A stretch of 64,000 nucleotides of DNA from NCBI GenBank assembly GCA_947650285.1, contig CANTFL010001383.1:124001-188000 (forward strand), in the 5' to 3' direction. The translations under genes were made by a program, and so were the position numbers. The notes beneath the pieces are model-generated. The model made no database searches. It was not told the origin of the DNA and was given only the letters and a program-made list of their open reading frames with translations. This document shows positions 36,097 through 44,949 of this stretch, piece by piece; positions within the stretch are counted from its first letter, which is position 1; the number at the start of each line of letters is the position of its first letter. This DNA comes from Hyaloperonospora brassicae. Taxonomy: Eukaryota > Oomycota > Peronosporomycetes > Peronosporales > Peronosporaceae.

Positions 36097-38763
36097 ATGA
36101 CGACACGCAGTCTCCTGCTGCTCGCGCTGCTCAGTGCCGCGTCGCTCACGCCGCTTGTCGACGCCGTCGTCGCTGGCGTGGACCTCGGCAGCGCGTTCTT
36201 CAAGATTGCGCTCGTCAAGCCCGGCACGCCGTTCGAGATCGTGACGAACGTCCACAGCAAGCGCAAGACCGAGACGATGGTCGCGTTCGACGGCGACGAG
36301 CGCTTGTACGGCGCCGACGCGGCGACGGTCGGCGTGCGGAAGCCGCAGACGGCCTACGCGCAGATCCGCCGCCTTTTGGGTGCGAAGCGGAGCGACCCGC
36401 AGGTCGTGTCGCTGCTCGAGCACGAGCACTTTCCCTACACACTCGTGTCGAACGCGTCGCGGGGCGGCGCCGTCGCACTGCAGCACGCGGACGACGTGAT
36501 GTTCGACGCCGAAGAGCTCGTGGCGATGGTCCTGACGCACGCGCGGCAGATCACCAACACGTTCGCCCAAGTGCCCGTGAAGGACTACGTGCTGACGGTG
36601 CCCGCGTTCTTCTCGCAGGCGCAGCGCCAGGCGCTGCTGGACGCGGCCGAGATCGCCGGTCTCCGCGTGCTGTCGCTCATTCACGACAACACAGCGGCCG
36701 CGCTGCAGCTCGCGGTGCACACGAGCTACGACCCGAGCGACGCGCCCAAGCGCGTGCTGTTCTACAACTTGGGCGCGACGGCGCTCCAAGTGAGCATTGC
36801 TGCGCTGTCGAGCCAAGTGGTGCCCGACGGCTTCAAGAAGAACAAGACCGTCTCGACGTTCGAGACGCTGAGCACGGCCTGGGACACGGCGCTCGGCGGC
36901 GCCACGTTCGACCTGCGGCTCGCTGAGCACCTGGCGGCCGAGTTCAGCGCGCAGGTGGGCCACGACATCCGCTCGGTGCCGCGCGCGATGGCCAAGATCC
37001 GCGCGCAGGCCACCAAGACCAAGACCGTGCTGTCGGCCAACGAGCAGATCCCCGTCGTCATGCAGAGTCTGTACAACGACGTGGACTTTTTCACGTCCAT
37101 GACGCGCACGAAGCTCGAGGAGCTCGCGGCCGATCTGTTTGAGCGCACGCTCACGCCCGTGGAACAAGCGCTCGAGCGCGCGGGGCTCACGGTCGCCGAC
37201 ATTGACGAGGTGGAGCTCATTGGCGGCGGCGTGCGCATGCCCAAGATCCAGCATCAGCTGTCGCAGTTCTTTCAGGGCAAAGACCTGGGCGTGCACTTGA
37301 ACGGCGACGAGGCGATGGCGCTCGGGGCTGCGTTCCGGGCCGCGAACTTGAGCAACTCGTTCCGTGTGCGGCACGTCGGCATGATCGACATTGCGTCGTA
37401 CCCCATTGGCGTGCGTCTCTTGGACCTGCCGACGACGGACGACATGAAGAGCAGCAGCAGCGACAACAGTGGAGTGCAACCTGCCAAGCCGTGGACGAAA
37501 CGCGCGTCTCTGTTCCAGGAGTCGCACCGCCTCGGGCTGCGCAAGTCGGTGTCGTTTACGCACTCGAAGGACATTTCCTGCACGTTTCGCTACGACAAGC
37601 CGTCGATGCTGCCAGCGGGCGTGAGTGTGCTCATTGGGACCTTTAACGTCACGGGCATTGAGAAGTTTGCCGCGCGCTTTGCCGACAAGAACTTGGGCGA
37701 GCCGAAAGTCACGCTGTACTTTGAGCTTGACAGCAACGGGATCGCGCGCATTGCTAAGGCGGAAGCTACGCTGGAAGAGGAGGTTGAGGTCGAGGTGGTG
37801 GTGGCGGCGAAGAAGGACAAGAAGAGCAGCGAGAAGGATGCAAAGGAGGGGAGCAGCGCAGAAGGTGACAGCGACAAGAGTGAGGTTGAGAAAGAGGAAG
37901 AAAAGCCTGAGACGAGAATGGAAAAGCAGATGAAGACGCACCGCGGGAAGTTGCGTGTCGTGCGTGATTACGAGGCACGTGAGCTGGACGAGGACATGAG
38001 TGTGCTGCCGATGAGCGAAGCGGTGAAAAAGGCATCGATGCAAATGTTGACAGAGATGGAGAATGCGGACAACCGCCGCCACGCCAACTTGGAGGCCAAG
38101 AACAGTCTCGAGACGTTTATCTACAAGACGCACGATGCGCTCGCCGCGCACGAGGCGGACATGAAGCAGGTGACGGTGCCGGAACAGATCGAGTCCCTGC
38201 AGAAGAAATTGGAGGAAACTGAAGAGTGGCTGTACGACGACGGCGACAAGGTTGAGGCCGTGGAGTACAAGAAGAAGATGGACGCGCTCGACTCGGACCT
38301 CAGTGCCATTCTCTTTCGCGTGGCTGAGCTTACGGAACTGCCGGTTGCTATTGATACCGCTCGGGAGTACGCTGCGAGCACGCGCGAGCTGATGGGCGAG
38401 TGGAGCACGAGCAAGCCGCAGGTGACGGACGAGGAGCGCAGTGACGTGCTTGAGAAAGTGGATGAACTTGACACGTGGCTGACAGAGTCGGAGGCGCTCC
38501 AGAAGACCACGCCTAAACACGAGGAGCCTGTGATGACGTCCACGCAGGTGGCTAAGAAGGTCCAGGGCGTCAAGAAATTCGTCGCTACGTTGGCGAGACG
38601 GCCAAAGCCGCAGCCAGTGAAAGTGGACACTGACGAGGCTGACCCGAAAGAGGTCAAGCTGGAGGACGACGAGGGCACGGTGAAGGATGATGCTGACAGC
38701 GCAAAGGCACAGGAGGAGGAGCACGGCGAGCCGAAGTCGGACGAGGGGAAGGACGAACTGTAG
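36097..38763 (+). CDS. HYOU1: ER-lumenal HSP70 of the GRP170/HYOU1/Lhs1 type
   Basis: A large HSP70 that acts in the ER lumen as a chaperone and as nucleotide exchange factor for BiP. The 888-residue product starts at 36,097. This start was chosen over the in-frame ATG 73 codons upstream because it begins a clear signal peptide (MTTRSLLLLALLSAASL, likely cut near residue 23) directly before the ATPase motif GVDLGSAFFK. HSP70 nucleotide-binding signatures follow: LIHDNTAAALQL at about 193 and VELIGGGVRMPKI at about 370. A short beta domain, an acidic lysine/glutamate-rich loop (about 555-610) and a helical C-terminal domain come next. The last residues are KDEL, the ER retention signal. Length fits the family (yeast Lhs1 881, human HYOU1 999). 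Single exon, GC-rich, unlike the AT-rich surroundings. Confidence 0.93.
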   Translation: MTTRSLLLLALLSAASLTPLVDAVVAGVDLGSAFFKIALVKPGTPFEIVTNVHSKRKTETMVAFDGDERLYGADAATVGVRKPQTAYAQIRRLLGAKRSDPQVVSLLEHEHFPYTLVSNASRGGAVALQHADDVMFDAEELVAMVLTHARQITNTFAQVPVKDYVLTVPAFFSQAQRQALLDAAEIAGLRVLSLIHDNTAAALQLAVHTSYDPSDAPKRVLFYNLGATALQVSIAALSSQVVPDGFKKNKTVSTFETLSTAWDTALGGATFDLRLAEHLAAEFSAQVGHDIRSVPRAMAKIRAQATKTKTVLSANEQIPVVMQSLYNDVDFFTSMTRTKLEELAADLFERTLTPVEQALERAGLTVADIDEVELIGGGVRMPKIQHQLSQFFQGKDLGVHLNGDEAMALGAAFRAANLSNSFRVRHVGMIDIASYPIGVRLLDLPTTDDMKSSSSDNSGVQPAKPWTKRASLFQESHRLGLRKSVSFTHSKDISCTFRYDKPSMLPAGVSVLIGTFNVTGIEKFAARFADKNLGEPKVTLYFELDSNGIARIAKAEATLEEEVEVEVVVAAKKDKKSSEKDAKEGSSAEGDSDKSEVEKEEEKPETRMEKQMKTHRGKLRVVRDYEARELDEDMSVLPMSEAVKKASMQMLTEMENADNRRHANLEAKNSLETFIYKTHDALAAHEADMKQVTVPEQIESLQKKLEETEEWLYDDGDKVEAVEYKKKMDALDSDLSAILFRVAELTELPVAIDTAREYAASTRELMGEWSTSKPQVTDEERSDVLEKVDELDTWLTESEALQKTTPKHEEPVMTSTQVAKKVQGVKKFVATLARRPKPQPVKVDTDEADPKEVKLEDDEGTVKDDADSAKAQEEEHGEPKSDEGKDEL

Positions 38764-38954
38764 AAATGGCTGCAAAGACGCTTGTAGGGATGTGAGTGAG
38801 GTAACATGAAGCTGCGCACGCGGTGGTTTGTTGACCTTATGTCGCTTGTTTTTTGTTGTTGGTGCGACAAACGCGTGACGAGTGTGTTTGTGTGACGTTT
38901 GCAAACTCGCGTTTGCTACGAAAGAGACTCAATCGCATGTTGTGTAGAATCACA

Positions 38955-38960
38955 AATAAA
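38955..38960 (+). terminator. AATAAA, possible HYOU1 polyadenylation signal
   Basis: The hexamer lies about 190 bp after the HYOU1 stop on the coding strand. It is the first AATAAA downstream. Oomycete polyadenylation signals are loose, so this is only suggestive. Confidence 0.3.
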
Positions 38961-39129
38961 AATGGAGGCGCTATGTTCTACGACGTAACAACAATTTATC
39001 AAAAAAAGTATACGGTTGCTAGAGTGTGCCTATCGACACAGACCTATAGTTCTTACGTCAAGCGATTTCATTTTTCGCAAACTTTTGTCACGAAGCAATC
39101 AAAAATTGTGGTTCGATATCATACATTGG

Positions 39130-40884
39130 GGATTGCGATTTCCACCACACTTTGAGCAAGTTCCACCACAGCATACCTTTTGTTTGATGAAAACAGCACC
39201 ACACCACCACACATCTTACCACACTATCACATCATGGCCAAACTCACCACACAATCTGTCTTTGCGAATCGAAACGTGCTTATAGATTTTGTCAAGAAGT
39301 TAGAACTCGAGGCAAATTTCGCATTCACAATCAAACGATCGGACAACACGCGCATCCATCCGCGTGTGAAGCTATGTAGTAACCTTGACGGCTCATTTCG
39401 AAAACGAAAGTCAGTCCTTGTCATAAACAAGAACGGATGTGAAAGCGGGACGCGGTTGACCGGCTGCAGATGGAAAGCAGGTAGATTCCAGCGGTACGAT
39501 GGATGGCATCTTGATGTATAGTGGAAATAACAAAACGTGTGGTGCCATAGCAATTCCCTTAGTTGTTCGCATCATCTCAAAACGACGTCAGCACTAGAAT
39601 GTGTATTCCTCACTGACTCATGCGTCGGTTATGAGAGAGCCATTGCCGACACACATTTGCTGGAGGTGTCGAAAGGGTTGCATGAAATCGCCCAGTACGC
39701 TATTTGTACTGATATTTCCAATGTGGCGTAATCGCTCAACTTAACAAGACGCGATAGGGTCTGACGACCCAACGGACACCACTTGACGGTCCATCGACAT
39801 CTAAACGTATAAATACATGGTGAATGGCAAACGGGAGCGGCTGAATCGCTGCACAGCTGATGGTTGTGACTCAAGTGACGTCGTGAACACTACCCGCCAG
39901 CCTGCTACGCGTGGCTACCAGGTCTAGTTTGTCTAGGTCAAGATAAGCGCTCCGCTTGCATGTCGACAACACATAGCAGTTATCGCTATGCATTTTGCTT
40001 GGAGCACTTCGATCACCTCGCGTAGCGCTTAGCACTTCCAATACTGCAGCACTATACGCAGTGCTCAGTTTCGTACAAGATTGACAGCATCTCAGTCAAT
40101 AAACATGCGAAGTCCGTGACAGTAGCTGAACAAGAGTTGATCAGTTCGAACTCGTATTTTACAACAAATAAACATCCTTAACGACAAGAACAGCACCCGA
40201 ATAGCTCCAACTCGTAGGATTGATCGCTTCCACATCCTGCCAGAATCATTGCCAGCATATTTTGTGCTCACGTTGCGACTACATAATATCCCAGTTTAGT
40301 GCACACAGCAGTAACGGTTTTTCAGCTGCGCACTGTGCTGTCAGAGCGAATGGGACAGTCAAGTACTTCGACACTCTATCATGAACCGACAAAGGAGTGC
40401 TATAGGTCTTGACTGTGTTGCCGATGTGATCGATCAATTATCCATTGGCTACGCCTTGGCGGCGTACATGGAAGACAGCGCCACATTGGTAGACGCAAGA
40501 GTGTGTCCTGGCTCACTATCGCTGACCGATGCAGTTGGTTCTTGTCGGCCTCGATTTGATTGTGTACAGGTAAATGACCCAGTCGCCGTGCAAAGATGTG
40601 CTTGAATACGTTTGAACATTGTCTTGTGCTTTCGTTACGGCAGGTGGTTTGTACTTCACGGTATTCGACTATCAACACTTTCTGTGTTATATTCATGGCA
40701 CGGAAATGCTGTGTGAAATGTGCTGTGGTGGTGTCGTGTGGTGTGGTGTGGCGGTGTAGTGTGATGTGGCGGAACGTGTATAATATGTTAAAGGTGTGGC
40801 GGAGGTTGTTTAAAGTGTGGTGTGGTAAACCTTGCTAAAAAGTGTGGCGCAAATAGCAAAAGGTGCGGTGCAAATAGCAATTCC
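39130..40884 (+). mobile_element. MULE-like TIR element, decayed, non-autonomous
   Basis: The left end, GGGATTGCGATTTCCACCAC at 39,130, is matched by the inverted right end, GGAATTGCTATTTGCACCGC at 40,884. Both continue into long CCACCACA-rich inverted repeats, including a shared ACTTT-AGCAAG block. The left end encloses a FAR1/MULE-type zinc-binding frame. No transposase core is visible in the middle. Flanks (CATACATTG and ATATACATG) are similar but not a clear 9-bp duplication. Long, simple-sequence-rich TIRs plus a FAR1-like domain suggest Mutator-like ancestry. Confidence 0.5.
39234..39521 (+). pseudogene. FAR1-like DNA-binding domain fragment
   Basis: A 95-codon frame with SFRKRKS, then CESGTRLTGCRWKAG, then DGWHLDV. 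This resembles the FAR1/MULE N-terminal domain, in which R-T-GC-K is followed by a DGxWxV strand and an HNH motif. The frame stops right after the DGW strand, before the HNH, so it is a truncated remnant. MULE transposases commonly carry this domain upstream of the catalytic core, which is missing here. Confidence 0.45.
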
Positions 40885-41772
40885 ATATACATGTTCCATA
40901 CAAACTGGATCAAGTCGGTGCATGCCATTTGTAGGTAGACTGGAGATCATAACAGTGAGACGTCTTCCCTCAGCAAGCAGAACTACTGTTGCAACCTCCG
41001 CAAAGCCATTCATAGCAGACTATATGCTCATGAAAAGATCTCGATTTGGGACATCGACTCGTTGATATGAGAACAAGACAGGTCAATTTTTCCGCTGCAT
41101 TCTCCGCATGTAACATGCAGGAGAATCCAGGCGACACAAATGTTTGCCTAGTAAGACACACCGAGCTGTGTCATTCCCTTGATTTCGACGGACCTGATAG
41201 CGTACAATTTGCCAGTAAAGTATCGCCGTCGCTATCTTGCAGGTGGTACCTGCTGTGTAATAAGGTAGTAAAGTGCTCTGTATCAATCTTTTAGAAGCCG
41301 CGTCGCCAAAAGTTTACCGACAATGCGGCATTCAGTAGAGATTGTCGAGGGTGATTAGCTACCAGTCATGACCAATGAAGATAATACAGTGCTGGTCGCG
41401 ATTACTAGGGGCGATCTGGTGCAAGTTGAGACTGTCGTAGATTTTTCGAGGCTGGCGTCGACTGTTGGCTGGTATCCGGTGCCGAAGGCAGCCGTTGGAG
41501 ATGATCTGCTGTCGGTCGCGATTACGGGACGCGACCTTCAAGTTGCGGTTGACGACACGGTATTTAAATAAATAGAAGAAGAAAAAGAAGAAGATATCAT
41601 AATGCAATAGTTTAAGGATAATGCGCAAACTGAGCTAACACTGTGAGTCAGCTGTCAGTGCAGGGGACGATTGTGACAAACCAGATCGATAAATGTAGGC
41701 CGCAGATCATGTTACGACCAACAACTATTTTTGCTGTCAGCTTGATTTACAAAATGGGGTGAATCATACACC
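40885..41772. other. No gene seen
   Basis: Short frames only. Two similar blocks about 117 bp apart (GTCGCGATTACTAGGGGCGA near 41,396 and GTCGCGATTACGGGACGCGA near 41,515) look like a diverged tandem duplication. A purine-rich GAAGAAGAAAAAGAAGAAG tract is near 41,575. Confidence 0.5.
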
Positions 41773-41892
41773 GAGATACCGGGTCAAGCGATCTTGCACA
41801 CAGCGATTTTGGAAGCTGTGATCTTCGATGATGCGACCTCGGGTGATGTGATCTTGAAAGACGTTATCTTGGGTGACGTGATATTGGTACTG
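41773..41892 (+). repeat. 15-bp minisatellite (about 8 diverged units)
   Basis: Units start at 41,773, 41,788, 41,803, 41,818, 41,833, 41,848, 41,863 and 41,878 with the consensus GYGATCTTGGGTGAY. The period of five codons gives pentapeptides in every frame (VILxD on the + strand, ITSxK on the - strand). Confidence 0.7.
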
Positions 41893-42214
41893 AGATCTGC
41901 AGATGATATGATCACAATGATCTGGCGTGGAACGGCGAATACGATGGAAGAACAAATCTCGACAGTACAAGTCGACACGTGGTAGTCCGTCATAAAGATA
42001 GAAAAGGCTTTGTCAATGAAGTTAATACTTTGGTCGATAACATTAAATAAGAAAGCAATTTACTTCTGAATGCTCAAGTGACGTTTTCTTTTCAGGTAGG
42101 AGTATTTCGCCTGCCGACGACTGATATCGACTGAACATCAAGAAGATCACTCCTAAGTCACTTCGTCAGGAGAGCAAGATATATCCAAACCTTTCAACTG
42201 GAATAGACGTAGCG

Positions 42215-42627
42215 TGTAACGGGGCACACCCTTGCGTGAACTTAACGCAAGGGTATCGTGCACCGACAAGCGTACACGAGGCAAACGAGGAAGCGGTAGG
42301 TAAGACAGAGGCAACACTGTCATAGGGAAAAGTAGAACTGGTATATTAATATAATTAAGTCTTTAAGCACTGTCTCTCTGTTTGACTTAACTTAATTATC
42401 CTAATCTAGCTGAATGTATGACGACGTCTACTCACCACTCATTGCGCGCGTCTTGCGGCGATTGGTGGGTTGACATCGTCGAGATATCAACCAATGAGCA
42501 GACTCTTTGGTCGACCCATCAATATCACCACCATTGGTTATATTGTTAAAAGAATATTCAACATAATATTCTTTATTGTCATTATCTTTTAAATGACAAT
42601 TTTCATGTAACGGGCTGCCCCGTTACA
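42215..42627 (-). repeat. Solo LTR (left arm)
   Basis: Begins TGTAACGGGGCACACCC and ends GCCCCGTTACA, 413 bp, with no retrotransposon ORFs attached. Its inner flank AGTAT corresponds to the target duplication of the right-arm copy. The outer flank (TAGCG) does not match, so the duplication ends exactly at the LTR edge. Each LTR also has a hairpin CCCTTGCGT...ACGCAAGGG near one end. Confidence 0.82.
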
Positions 42628-42695
42628 AGTATCAACCCCCGCTGCGTCGGTGCTTTGTACCAAAAGACGGTATACGGGCAGGTTGTAAACAGATA

Positions 42696-43007
42696 CTATA
42701 CAAGTCGGGGCCCAGCGAATGGTGGGACGCATGCTACCAAACTCGTTGGGATGTGAAGTTCATACGTGCATGAATTGTTCATTTCTATCAGGACGTTGTT
42801 TGAGCTCACCGTGTATGACTCAGCATCTGAAAAACAAAGGGGCGATATCATAGCATCAGCACGATCTACACCTGACGCGTGATCCGATCCCTCGTGTGTG
42901 AGCTTTGCTGTCGTATCAACAATCTGCACTAGTAAACTGTACTGCTTTGCTACCTGCCGCCTTAATTTACAGATAAACGGCTCAGCCAGTTGTTCATGAT
43001 CGTCCAA
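42696..43007 (-). CDS. Hypothetical 103-aa ORF, left arm
   Basis: Not recognised. It starts MDDHEQLAEPFICKLRRQV and ends FAGPRLV. No signal peptide or membrane segment is visible. An almost identical 103-codon frame occurs in the other arm at 51,854-52,165 (four substitutions). It lies 190 bp downstream of the NLP stop and next to the solo LTR. It may be a real small gene, an exon of a larger lost gene, or part of an unknown transposon. Confidence 0.35.
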   Translation of the reverse strand: MDDHEQLAEPFICKLRRQVAKQYSLLVQIVDTTAKLTHEGSDHASGVDRADAMISPLCFSDAESYTVSSNNVLIEMNNSCTYELHIPTSLVACVPPFAGPRLV

Positions 43008-43055
43008 AATCGTAATGTATTAAGAAGATCAACAATCAGTGCAAACTAGGTTACT

Positions 43056-43088
43056 AGGAGCCTGCTCTACTTGACACAGGGGGCTCCT
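43056..43088. terminator. Stem-loop downstream of NLP
   Basis: AGGAGCC (43,056-43,062) pairs with GGCTCCT (43,082-43,088), seven base pairs, in the gap between the NLP stop and the 103-codon ORF. The same hairpin is kept in the right arm at about 51,772-51,806. The role is unknown. Confidence 0.3.
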
Positions 43089-43198
43089 TTTACCGTGCAA
43101 TGACAGCAAGAAAACGTACATGAATGCTCACAACACGAGCGCGCGTGGTACATGAACGGACATGCTCTTACGAAAGCCGCATTTACCAGATCAAATCA

Positions 43199-43996
43199 TT
43201 ATTTGAATGGCCAAGCCTTTTCCAACTCTTTCGGAAACTGAGTGTCACTGAAGGGCACCTTGTCTCCATCCGAGTTAAAAGCGTTGACCGCATCGCGAGC
43301 CTCTGGCGTCAGCTGTTCCCACATGATCAGCGGCAGGGAATCACCAGAATCCTCAGTAAGTCTGAGCGCGTGAGTGCCTTTGCCGTTCAACCTTGCATAG
43401 CTGAGTTTGACACTCGTCCCGTTCAGAAATTTCGAGTCTGGTACAACCGTCTTCGAGAACCTATGGCCTTCCGACAACGACACCGCCAGCACCACGTTGC
43501 TCGTGACAGGATTTTCAAGCCACACAATGGCCTGCTCGAAGCCGTGGCGACGGCCGATAAGACTAGACGGCGAGTCTTTCGGGAAGTAGTAGACGTACAT
43601 GATGGCCCATTTGTTGTTGTACCAATCTGAGCGTCCGTAGACTTGAGACCCATGCCCAGATCCCTTGCATTGGCCATCCGAAGGTCCCGTATTGTCGAGA
43701 CCGCCGCTAATCTCACCAGCTGCGTTCACGAAGGGGTACGAGGCGCATCCGTCAGTAATGTGGAGCTCAGGTTTGAATTTGACGCCCGCTATCTCGGAAA
43801 CTGTGATGGGCTTTGGCTGAGGAAACGGCTTCACGTCCTTGTGCTTGATCGACTTCAGCATCCTCTTCACCACGTCCGGAATTGACTCGGGATTCGAATC
43901 AGGGGAGACGTTCTTCACGACGTCGTGAGACGCATCGTGGGCTTGCACTACAGTTGCGGCGAAGAGAGCAGCATAGACGAAGAGGCCGGTCTTCAT
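43199..43996 (-). CDS. Secreted NLP (necrosis- and ethylene-inducing-like) protein
   Basis: NPP1/NLP family, 265 residues, secreted into the plant apoplast. Signal peptide about 1-19 (MKTGLFVYAALFAATVVQA). Mature part: a variable N-terminal region (20-75), two cysteines at 84 and 110 (type 1 NLPs have two), the conserved AIMYVYYFPKD at 131-141 and the heptapeptide GRRHGFE at 148-154. The family consensus is GHRHDWE, whose acidic and histidine residues bind the metal needed for cytolysis. Here H, D and W are replaced by R, G and F, and the AIMY strand also lacks its usual W. Such substitutions are typical of the non-cytotoxic NLPs of downy mildews and some Phytophthora species, so loss of toxicity is likely but inferred. 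The reading frame is complete, and a broken partial copy lies at 51.2 kb. Confidence 0.93.
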   Translation of the reverse strand: MKTGLFVYAALFAATVVQAHDASHDVVKNVSPDSNPESIPDVVKRMLKSIKHKDVKPFPQPKPITVSEIAGVKFKPELHITDGCASYPFVNAAGEISGGLDNTGPSDGQCKGSGHGSQVYGRSDWYNNKWAIMYVYYFPKDSPSSLIGRRHGFEQAIVWLENPVTSNVVLAVSLSEGHRFSKTVVPDSKFLNGTSVKLSYARLNGKGTHALRLTEDSGDSLPLIMWEQLTPEARDAVNAFNSDGDKVPFSDTQFPKELEKAWPFK

Positions 43997-44134
43997 GGTT
44001 GTTTATCGTCGTGTCTTCTAGCGGGGGAATTGGAAAATGATGAACGCTACAATGCTACTAGAAACAAGTTCCCGTCTTGTCGACGTCTGCTGTTTCGACG
44101 GTTTGTCACGTCGCGCAAATAAACATCTTCCGAG

Positions 44135-44890
44135 CTAGATGTTCCGTTCGCTCCAGACGGTTGATGCGCTGCACAGAGCGCGCAGCACATCACGGACGAA
44201 AATCGCTTGCGCATAGACGCGCGATTCAGGACAGCCCCCACAAGCTGCGTGTTGCGCTTGTGATCGTATGGATCCTCTTCCTGCACAGGCTATCTCGCGT
44301 GAACACCCTAAACTACCAAGAAATACAAGTTGCTGAAGATGGATTATCTCACAGGCTCGACGAGCAAGCGATTCTTGGTCTAGACTGAAGCGCTGACAAA
44401 CTACAGCACCGCTGAGCAGCGACGATTCGATTGGTAAGCTGGTCCAAGCTGCCTGTTGCGGTGGCATATCCCGTGGTGGTAGGCGAACGGAAACAATCCA
44501 GAGTACACACCTACATACGCTACAACTAAACAATCGCGATAGGACGGCAGGAAAGAGTAAAAGCGATGGTATACATCTGTTGATGTGTAATGGTTTGTCT
44601 ATTCCAGCACACCCGTATGAGACCAACGGTCGGTCATATTCGGTCCACGACTGTCCACCATCATCCGTCGAGACATAGCGAGTGGTTACGACAGCACCGA
44701 TCGAGACATCACAAGCACACGATAGCGTCCATCGAGACCTACTGTTTTCGGACAGCATGAAGCGACAGAGCATGCGGTTCCAAGCGTGTGGGCAGCAGAC
44801 CTGCCCTCCACATTGGCGTGCTACATCGGCTAACACGCGGATAGTCGCTGAGCCCAGCACTACCACGGCTGATGGCGAAAGTCGATACAT
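44135..44890 (-). CDS. Possible secreted Cys-rich protein with an Asp-box
   Basis: The frame is open from 44,947. I chose the Met at 44,890 because a good signal peptide starts there (MYRLSPSAVVVLGSATIRVLA, cut before DVARQ). The mature part has a CCxxAW cysteine cluster and CAC, and then TDDGGQSW, a perfect Asp-box of the kind found in sialidase- and sortilin-type beta-propellers. After a last cysteine near HINRC the frame loses protein-like character, so the true gene may end or splice at about 44,580. It sits 140-900 bp upstream of the NLP gene on the same strand. One Asp-box is not enough for a propeller. It could be an unrelated effector-like protein or a chance frame. Confidence 0.35.
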   Translation of the reverse strand: MYRLSPSAVVVLGSATIRVLADVARQCGGQVCCPHAWNRMLCRFMLSENSRSRWTLSCACDVSIGAVVTTRYVSTDDGGQSWTEYDRPLVSYGCAGIDKPLHINRCIPSLLLFPAVLSRLFSCSVCRCVLWIVSVRLPPRDMPPQQAAWTSLPIESSLLSGAVVCQRFSLDQESLARRACEIIHLQQLVFLGSLGCSREIACAGRGSIRSQAQHAACGGCPESRVYAQAIFVRDVLRALCSASTVWSERNI

Positions 44891-44949
44891 GCTTAGCACT
44901 ATGAAATAGGCAGCAAGCTGCAAGCTAGGCACCACTCGATCCGTCATTC

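Larger units (their letters stand above)
42215..43630 (-). repeat. Left arm of a 1.4-kb inverted duplication
   Basis: Reverse complement of 51,235-52,639. It contains a solo LTR, a 103-codon ORF and the 3' half of the NLP gene. Noncoding flank between the ORF and NLP is nearly identical in the two arms (three differences in about 200 bp). The LTR part is about 90% identical. Confidence 0.9.

Noticed and set aside
35988..36926. 312-codon + strand frame in another phase of HYOU1
   Set aside because: Arginine/alanine-rich frame shadow of the HSP70 domain.
36022..38904. 960-codon open frame on the minus strand across the HYOU1 gene
   Set aside because: It mirrors the HYOU1 coding frame in GC-rich DNA with strong codon bias, where few antisense stops arise. 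Its product is low-complexity (R, L, H-rich) and has no homology that I can recognise. All HSP70 signatures are on the + strand.
43124..43630. 168-codon + strand frame opposite the NLP gene
   Set aside because: Shadow of the NLP coding sequence; the family match, signal peptide and stop are all on the minus strand.
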